64,000 nt of DNA, taken from positions 37,149,790-37,213,789 of the forward strand of contig NC_052613.1 in the NCBI RefSeq assembly GCF_016545825.1. Direction: 5' to 3'. This stretch comes from Eucalyptus grandis. Its lineage: Eukaryota; Streptophyta; Magnoliopsida; Myrtales; Myrtaceae. The translations under genes were made by a program, and so were the position numbers. Positions 58,120 through 64,000 of this stretch are shown one piece after another. Each line of letters begins with the position of its first letter. Position 1 is the stretch's first letter. The notes beneath the pieces were generated by a model. The model did no database searches and was not told where the DNA came from. It saw only the letters and a program-made list of their open reading frames with translations.

Positions 58120-59480
58120 TTCCCCTCCCTTCTCCACTACCACCAAACCCTCACCCCAAGCGGATTGGAACCTTCGGTCATGAAATGTTATAAACTATCA
58201 AAAAATAGGCCCGAAATGGAAGGAGAGAATAAGCATTTATTAGGTCGGGATAAATTATGATTATGTATTTAAGAATGGACTGAAAAATGGTGCAAAAATA
58301 GGATTGTAATTTCTTTATTTGGGCTTATTCGCTATCTTAATGAGATAGGAAAATTCAAGACTCTTCATTAAATTTTATCTTCACTCATTTTCGTAAATGC
58401 AAGTTGCAAAAGTATTTGTTAATAGATCCACTTGGTTTGAAGAGGCAAAAAGAAATAAAAGTCTGCTTGGGATTAAGGATAGTGGGATGGATGTAATGAT
58501 ATCCAACAAATTTCAATATATCCAACAAATTTCAAATTGTTATATGAATATTTCCAATAAGAACACAAATCACCAAAAAACCACCAAAATTTTGTGCCCT
58601 CATTTGCTCGCTCCCTCTCCCATCCCTCCCTACCACCACCAAACCCTCACCCTAAGCGGATTGGAGCCTTCGGTCATGAAATATCATAAACTACTAGAAA
58701 ATAGGCTAGGGAAATGGAATGAGGGAATAAGCATTTCTTAGGTCAGCGTAATGTATGTTTATGTATTTAAGAATGGACTAGAAAATGGTGCAAAAATTGG
58801 ATTGTAATTTCTTTATTTGGGCTTGTTCGGCAGCTTAATGAGATAGGAAAATTCAAGACTCTTTCTTGAATTTTATCTTCACTCGTTTTTGTAAATGCAA
58901 GCTGCAAAAGTATTTGTTAATGATTTACTTGATTTGAAGAGGCGGAAAGAAATAAAAGGCTGTTTTGGATTAAGGATAGTGGGATGGATGTACTGGTATC
59001 CAACAAATTTCAAATTGCCATATGAATATTTCATAGAAGAACATAAACTACTAGAAAACCACCAAAAATTTGTGCTCTCGCTCGCTTGCTCCCTCCCCCC
59101 TCCCTCCCCGACCACTACCAAACCCTCACCCCAAGCGGATTCAGGCCTCCGATCATGAAATGTTATAAATTACTAGAAAATAGGGCAGGGAAATGGAATG
59201 AGGAAATATGCATTTCTTAGGTCATGGTAGATGTATACTTACATATTTAAGAATGAACTGGAAAATATTGTAGAGGGATTGTCATTTCTTTATTTGGGCT
59301 TGTTTGACAGTTTAATGAGATAGGAAAATTCAAGATTTTTCCTTGAATTTTATCTTCACTCGCTTTTTGTAAATACAAGCTGCAAAAGTATTTGTTAATG
59401 GATCCACTTGATTTGAAGAGATTGAAAGAAATAAAAGTTTGCTTGAGATTAAGGATAGTAGGATGGATGTAATGGTATCT
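58120..59480 (+). repeat. Tandem array with period of about 490 bp
   Basis: The anchor 'ggaaaattcaag' falls at 58348, 58846 and 59333 (periods 498 and 487). Each unit holds a 'ccaccaaaccctcacccyaagcggatt' region, an 'aagaatggactg' block and a 'tgcaaaagtatttgttaat' block. There are about 2.7 units. The last one breaks off at 'atctaacaaatta' where the copia fragment begins. Frames inside it are not conserved between copies, so it is non-coding. Confidence 0.88.
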
Positions 59481-60690
59481 AACAAATTATATCGATGACA
59501 TACTTATTATGGGAAATGATGATGTTGCAATTCGAAAACTCAAGAAATATTTACATATGACATTCCATATTAAGGATTTGGGACCTCCCAAATACTTTTT
59601 TGATATTGAAATAATCCGATCTAATGAGGGAATTTGTCTCATTCAATGAAAATTCATTCTGAAAATCATATTAGATGCATAATTATGGAGATGCAAGCCA
59701 ACCGCTATGCCTATTAAACAAAATGTCAAATTGACAACACATGAATATGAAGCAAGCTCTCATTCTCCAAATGAGGATCTATTGTTAAAGGATCCATTAG
59801 AATATTAGTGACTCGTTGAAAAATTAATTTATCTCACCATGACCAAGCTTGATATATGTTATGCTGTATAAATTCTCAATCAGTTTATGCATAACCCAAA
59901 ACAATCACATATGAACGTAGCATTGAAGGTCATGAAGTATTTAAAAGGATGTCTAGGACTTGGAATTTTATTATCCCGTGATTGCAACATGAAGATAATG
60001 GCTTATTGTGACACATATTATGCCACTTATCCAATGACAAGAAGATCCATTACTGGCTTTTGCATTAAGCTAGGAAAGTCTTTGATTTCATAGAAGATGA
60101 AGAAGTAATCAACAGTTTCATTGTCATCAGCTGAATCAAAATATCGAACCATGGCGATTGTGAGATAATTTGGACACAGGGATTACTTTCAAATCTAGGT
60201 GTACAAATCAACAACACAAGTGAATTATTTTGTGATAATGATGATGCATTTAAATTGGCAGCAAATCCAGTTTTTCATGAGAGAATAAAGCACATTAATG
60301 TTGATTGCCATTTTACTTGAGAAAAAATTCGGGAAGGGATTGTTATTACTTGAGGAATTAAAACTATGAAATAGCTTGTAGATATTTTCACTAAGCTGCT
60401 ATGGTAGAGACAACATAGGTATCTATTGACCTTCGACATTTACAAGGCATCGGCTTGAGGGGGAGTGTTGGAGAAATGATTTGATTTGGTCTGAAGATTG
60501 ATTCCCAATCCAGATTCCAATCCTATGATTGATTCAGCAAATCGTGGATGTGATCGTTTTAGGAAAGATAATATTGTATAAATTCTTTTTGATTCATTGA
60601 TTATACTACAAATACAACCATATACTTGTACATTGGATAGATAAAAAATGCAGAATTAAAAATTTTCTCTTCACACCTTTACGTCTCTTG
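59481..60690 (+). mobile_element. Copia retrotransposon, 3' fragment (reverse transcriptase, RNase H, 3' LTR)
   Basis: Begins inside reverse transcriptase at YIDDILIMGNDD (about 59489) and continues through HIKDLG, LIYLTMTKLDICYAV, MNVALKVMKYLKG and the RNase H tail 'SSAESKYR' near 60130. Many stops are present. A polypurine tract (TGAGGGGGAG, 60456-60465) is followed by TGTTGGAG at 60466, the start of the 3' LTR, which appears to end near 60680-60690. No 5' part or target duplication is found. It differs from the 16.8-25.2 kb element. Confidence 0.88.
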
Positions 60691-60699
60691 TCATTATTA

Positions 60700-62253
60700 A
60701 AATCATCTTGCTCCTTAGCATAGGTAACATTTATACAATCTTCTTGTTGTGGAACTAATTTAATGTTTCTAAATGCATACATTCAACACACCCACAAATT
60801 AGTTATCCATATAATGATGAATACATTATTTATTCATTTGTTTATACTCGATGCTTGATTATGGTGCAAATAAGTGTCTTTTAAATTTCTTTAGCTTTGA
60901 CTTGTAACAAATACAATCTCTCTTGCAAAATCGGGACCAACCGTTACCGACGTCACGAAGCGATGCTCTCGCTCTTTGCACCGATAACATTACTCGACTT
61001 CTCATTGTGAAATTGTTTTAACATTTCTAAATGCAAACATTTAATACCCCCACAATTGGGTATTGAAAGTACATTGTTTTGATGCATGGTTGTGAAATTC
61101 ATTTTGGGAGCCCCATGCATGATGATGTTGCTAATATGTAAAGGAAGGAGAAGACACTTAGCAATGGATCAAAATGCCAAAGAATTTTTGTAATCCAACA
61201 ATAACTTCTTGCCGATGAGGTACTCTTATTCGAACATCAAGAAAATCACGAGAGGCCTTAAGGAAAAATTAGGCGAGGAAGGGTATGGTTCTATGTTTAA
61301 AGGAAGACTTCGGAGTGGCCACAAGGTGACAATCAAGATTCTGAAGAAGGGAAAAGCGAATGGGCAATACTTCATCAGCGAAGTGGCCATCATAGGAAGA
61401 ATTCATTATGGTAATGTGGTCGGACTAATCGGTTTTTGCTTTGAATGTTCGAAACAAGCTCTTGCCTATGATTTCATGCACAATGGGTCCTTAGATAAGC
61501 ACATTTTCTCACGATGAGAGGGGACTTCTCTTGATGGCAAAGAAGTGTATGAGATTGCTCTTGGAGTGACTAGAGGGATCGAGTATCTTCATCGAGGATG
61601 CGGTGTGCAAATCCTACACTTTGATATTAAGTCTTGTAATATTCTTCTTGACAATGATTTCACCCATTCACCCCAAAAGTTTCCAACTTTGGGCTCACTA
61701 GATTGTATCCTACAAATTACAACACTGCCTCTTTGACTGCCGCAAGAGGAACCTTGGGATACACGACTCTAGAGTTAGTCTTCAAGAACCTTGGGTGCAT
61801 CTTGTACAAAGCCGCTGTCTACAGTTTCGGCAAATTGTTGATGGAGATGGCCAGTGGGAGGAAGAGTGTGGATGTGATTGTAGAGTGTTCTAGTAAGATT
61901 TACTTCCCTTTATGGGTTCATGACCAACTTAGTGAAGGAATGGACATTCTAGCAAAGGAAGCGAGGGGGATTGGAGAATAGTAAAGAAGATGATAATAGT
62001 TGCTCTTTGGAGCATACAATTAAATCCTAACGAACATCCTTCGATGCACAAAGTCTTGCAAATCCTCAAAGGAGAAGTAGATGATCTACAAATTCCTCCC
62101 AAGCCACTTTTTTATCCAACAGAAATGTCAACAAGGGATGATGGAACTTGGACTAACAATGGCAAAGATACTATATCCACTTTATTGACTAGTGAAATAA
62201 CTTATGAAGATTATCGTTTCGAGCATACTAGCACTAGTACTACACAAGTATAG
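60700..62253 (+). pseudogene. LRK10L-type receptor kinase, pseudogene copy 6 (kinase part)
   Basis: Extracellular exon 1 is missing. The copy starts in intron sequence next to the copia LTR, has a membrane-exon remnant near 60930-60990, and a kinase exon from about 61088 to the stop at 62251-62253. The kinase is readable in pieces: [15 protein letters not shown], then [12 protein letters not shown], then ALWSIQLNPNEHPSMHK. It has a TAA/TGA at the start of the exon and after HIFSR (61515), an insertion before the DFG region near 61665 with DFG lost, and a break near 61980. The Ser/Thr-rich tail is complete. Clearly dead. Confidence 0.9.
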
Positions 62254-63831
62254 TCACATATCAAAACAATTTGAACCCCGTCGATAGAGTGAAACGTCGT
62301 ATTGATGATGTTTCACATGTGGCTCCCCTTTCTTAGCCATCATCATATTGTATATGTTTATGACCTTTTTTTTTTTAAATCTTAATCACGTCCATATCAT
62401 CCTTTAGCATTGTTGGTTGAAGATGCCATTGGTTATAATGTGGACTTTCGTATCCAATAGAAAATCTAATGACGACTTTTAGCATAGTGCTATGAGGTGC
62501 GGGTTTGTGTTTTGAAGATGATCTCTCATTGAATAACAATAATACATGAGATCAATTAATTTTTTATTCTATTTATTAGGCTAATCACTAGGACGTGGGG
62601 AGTTCAATTCCCCACATTTTCGAGGGTTGGGGAGGAGGCACGTGAGTGGAGTAAAGTTTCATAACCTATGCATAGCGCACAAACGCAATGACTTGTAATA
62701 TATTTATAAAAGATAGAATTAGACAAAAGGAAAAATACTGGGAGATATGACAAGATGATCTCTCCCTAGATAATAATAATACATGAGATTAATTAAAATT
62801 TTATTTTATTTGTTAGGTTGCTAAAGTTATTTTAGTGGTAAATGTGCACTCATAAAATGGTAATAATTTTCCTTTTAAGATTCATTGTCTAAGGCTATTA
62901 CATTAGGAGGAAATCTTACGTTAGAGAGAGAGAGAGACATGCCATCTTTATTAAAACTTGGTTTGAGTATCCTACTCGATTTTAAATTCATGTCGAATGT
63001 AAACAAGTATTTTCATGTTTAGTTTTCAAGTACGTGTTAACTGTTTCAAACACTTCCTTCTATACATCAAATCGAGTGAAGTACAAATTCACGAGAGCAA
63101 ACAAAATCCCACTTTGAGAACGGTTGTGAAATTTTACAATTTTTGCGAATTTAATTTCACCATTTTTAAGATTGACTTTTGTTTTAGCTAGTAAGGTGTG
63201 CCCCTTGACTCAAAGCCCAATAATCATTATGGATTTCACGTGAGTATTAGATTAATAGTCATATAACTCCATTTGCATTTTTCTGATTAAGAAGTGAGGA
63301 GAAAGGAATCGAACCGTGCGTTTGCATCATTTACAGTTTTACCGCTGCTTTCTTTCTTGGCCGAAATACAATATTTCTGTTTTCGGGTCTCCAGAGATTC
63401 CGAGCGACACTTTTAAATAACAGGTCCCTTAATTCAGGATACGGGCGAAATGACAAAAAGTCCAGGGGACCAAACCGAAATAACAGAAAGGTCGAGTCCT
63501 CGGATGCAAAAAAGTCGCCTCTCTCGTCGCCATCTGCTTCCTTCCAGAATTCTCTTTTGCTTTAGAGAGGGAGGTCGCTTCTAGACTCAAACGCTCAAAC
63601 GCATTCAACCGTTGATTCGAAAATCAAGCAACCGAAAAAAAAAACAAAAAAACTCGTCACATTCTAATTCTGATTCTGATTCTCGTTTATCGTTATCTCT
63701 CGCGGTCTTATCGAGATCTCTTGCTGTTTTCTAGATTCCATCTCCTCCGCTCTCATTTCTCGCGCGATAAGTTTCTCGAATCGCAGTCCCGATTGGAGGC
63801 GAAGACGAAGAAGACGACGGCGAAGAAGGCG
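62254..63831 (+). other. LRK10L-to-GEM spacer and GEM-like promoter/leader
   Basis: 62254-62500 is the shared LRK10L 3' flank. 62755-63480 repeats the 10.9-11.6 kb spacer. 63590-63831 is the GEM-like leader, almost identical to 28757-29032, with 'tctcgcggtcttatcgagat' at 63698. A direct duplication within the spacer places the 'gatgatctctc' block at both 62517 and 62754. No TATA box is obvious upstream of the leader. Confidence 0.7.
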
Positions 63832-64000
63832 ATGGGCGGCGGAGGTGAATCATCGGAGGCGACCCGTTGCAGCACCTGTGTGGTGGGGACGCCGGTGGAG
63901 CCCCGGGCGCACCCCGCGAACCAGCACGCCGCCACGTGGGTCGCCGGCGAGGCCCGCGGCGGTCCCGCCAGCTTCCACTCCAGCTACATGCGCGCCACCC
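63832..64000 (+). CDS. GEM-like (GRAM-domain) protein, 5' end, continues beyond window
   Basis: ATG at 63832 is the first in frame and opens MGGGGESSEATRCSTCVVGT, followed by PVEPRAHPANQHAATWVAGE and a Gly/Ser region; 56 codons are seen and the frame is open to the end. It matches copies at 5.8, 11.9, 25.4 and 29.0 kb, and keeps the base whose loss breaks the 29-kb copy. The C-terminal GRAM domain, known from the 36.4-37.3 kb remnant, should lie beyond. The family includes a GLABRA2-expression modulator and ABA-responsive proteins. This is the best candidate for the functional parent of the remnants. Confidence 0.75.
   Translation, partial: MGGGGESSEATRCSTCVVGTPVEPRAHPANQHAATWVAGEARGGPASFHSSYMRAT

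Noticed and set aside
1..64000. tRNA, rRNA or other structural RNA genes
   Set aside because: I looked for A/B-box pairs and cloverleaf-like stretches and found only the SINE at 52.3 kb. A scan with a dedicated tRNA finder would settle it.

Overview
The window is nuclear DNA of a higher plant, almost certainly a woody eudicot. The gene families fit: Lr10-type receptor kinases with a wall-associated-kinase extracellular domain, a GEM-like GRAM-domain protein and a plant paladin-type phosphatase. So do the introns, the tRNA-iMet primer-binding sites of the copia elements, the L1-type LINE and the AT-rich spacers. A Myrtales genome such as Eucalyptus is my guess and cannot be proved from the sequence alone.

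Region 1 (about 0.5-37.3 kb, resuming at 60.7-64.0 kb) is a decayed tandem array. Its unit is an LRK10L receptor-kinase gene, a shared spacer, then a GEM-like gene, all on the + strand. I count five kinase copies or fragments (1.7-5.2, 13.2-15.6, 25.67-25.94, 26.4-28.75 and 60.7-62.25 kb). A sixth position (7.6-10.0 kb) keeps only the promoter/leader, amplified into a 271-bp array. There are five GEM-like copies (5.7, 11.8, 25.4, 29.0-37.3 and 63.8 kb). Only the 13.2-15.6 kb kinase has an intact body, and even it has a one-base defect right at its start codon. The last GEM-like copy starts cleanly but runs off the window.

Transposons have cut the array up. A MULE-like MITE (1256-1714) and a hAT-type element (1853-2857) sit in the first kinase unit. 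A complete but dead Ty1-copia element on the - strand (16831-25195, target duplication ATCAG) separates the best kinase from its GEM partner. A 6.2-kb L1-type LINE (29470-35624, 17-bp target duplication) lies inside a GEM coding exon.

Region 2 (38-60 kb) is gene-poor. It has a 3'-truncated paladin pseudogene (38.6-41.9 kb), a probable two-exon gene on the - strand for a proline-rich/basic protein (43.1-44.2 kb), a copia 5' LTR remnant (48.25 kb), a PIF/Harbinger-like element with a GC-rich palindrome-bearing core (50.4-51.4 kb), a SINE (52.3 kb), a broken PHD-finger gene (55.0-55.7 kb), a roughly 490-bp tandem array (58.1-59.5 kb) and a truncated copia element (59.5-60.7 kb).

As far as the sequence shows, candidate functional genes are the kinase at 13.2 kb (if its start is usable), the proline-rich/basic gene at 43-44 kb and the GEM-like gene beginning at 63832. 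All coordinates of decayed copies are estimates from aligning the copies by eye.
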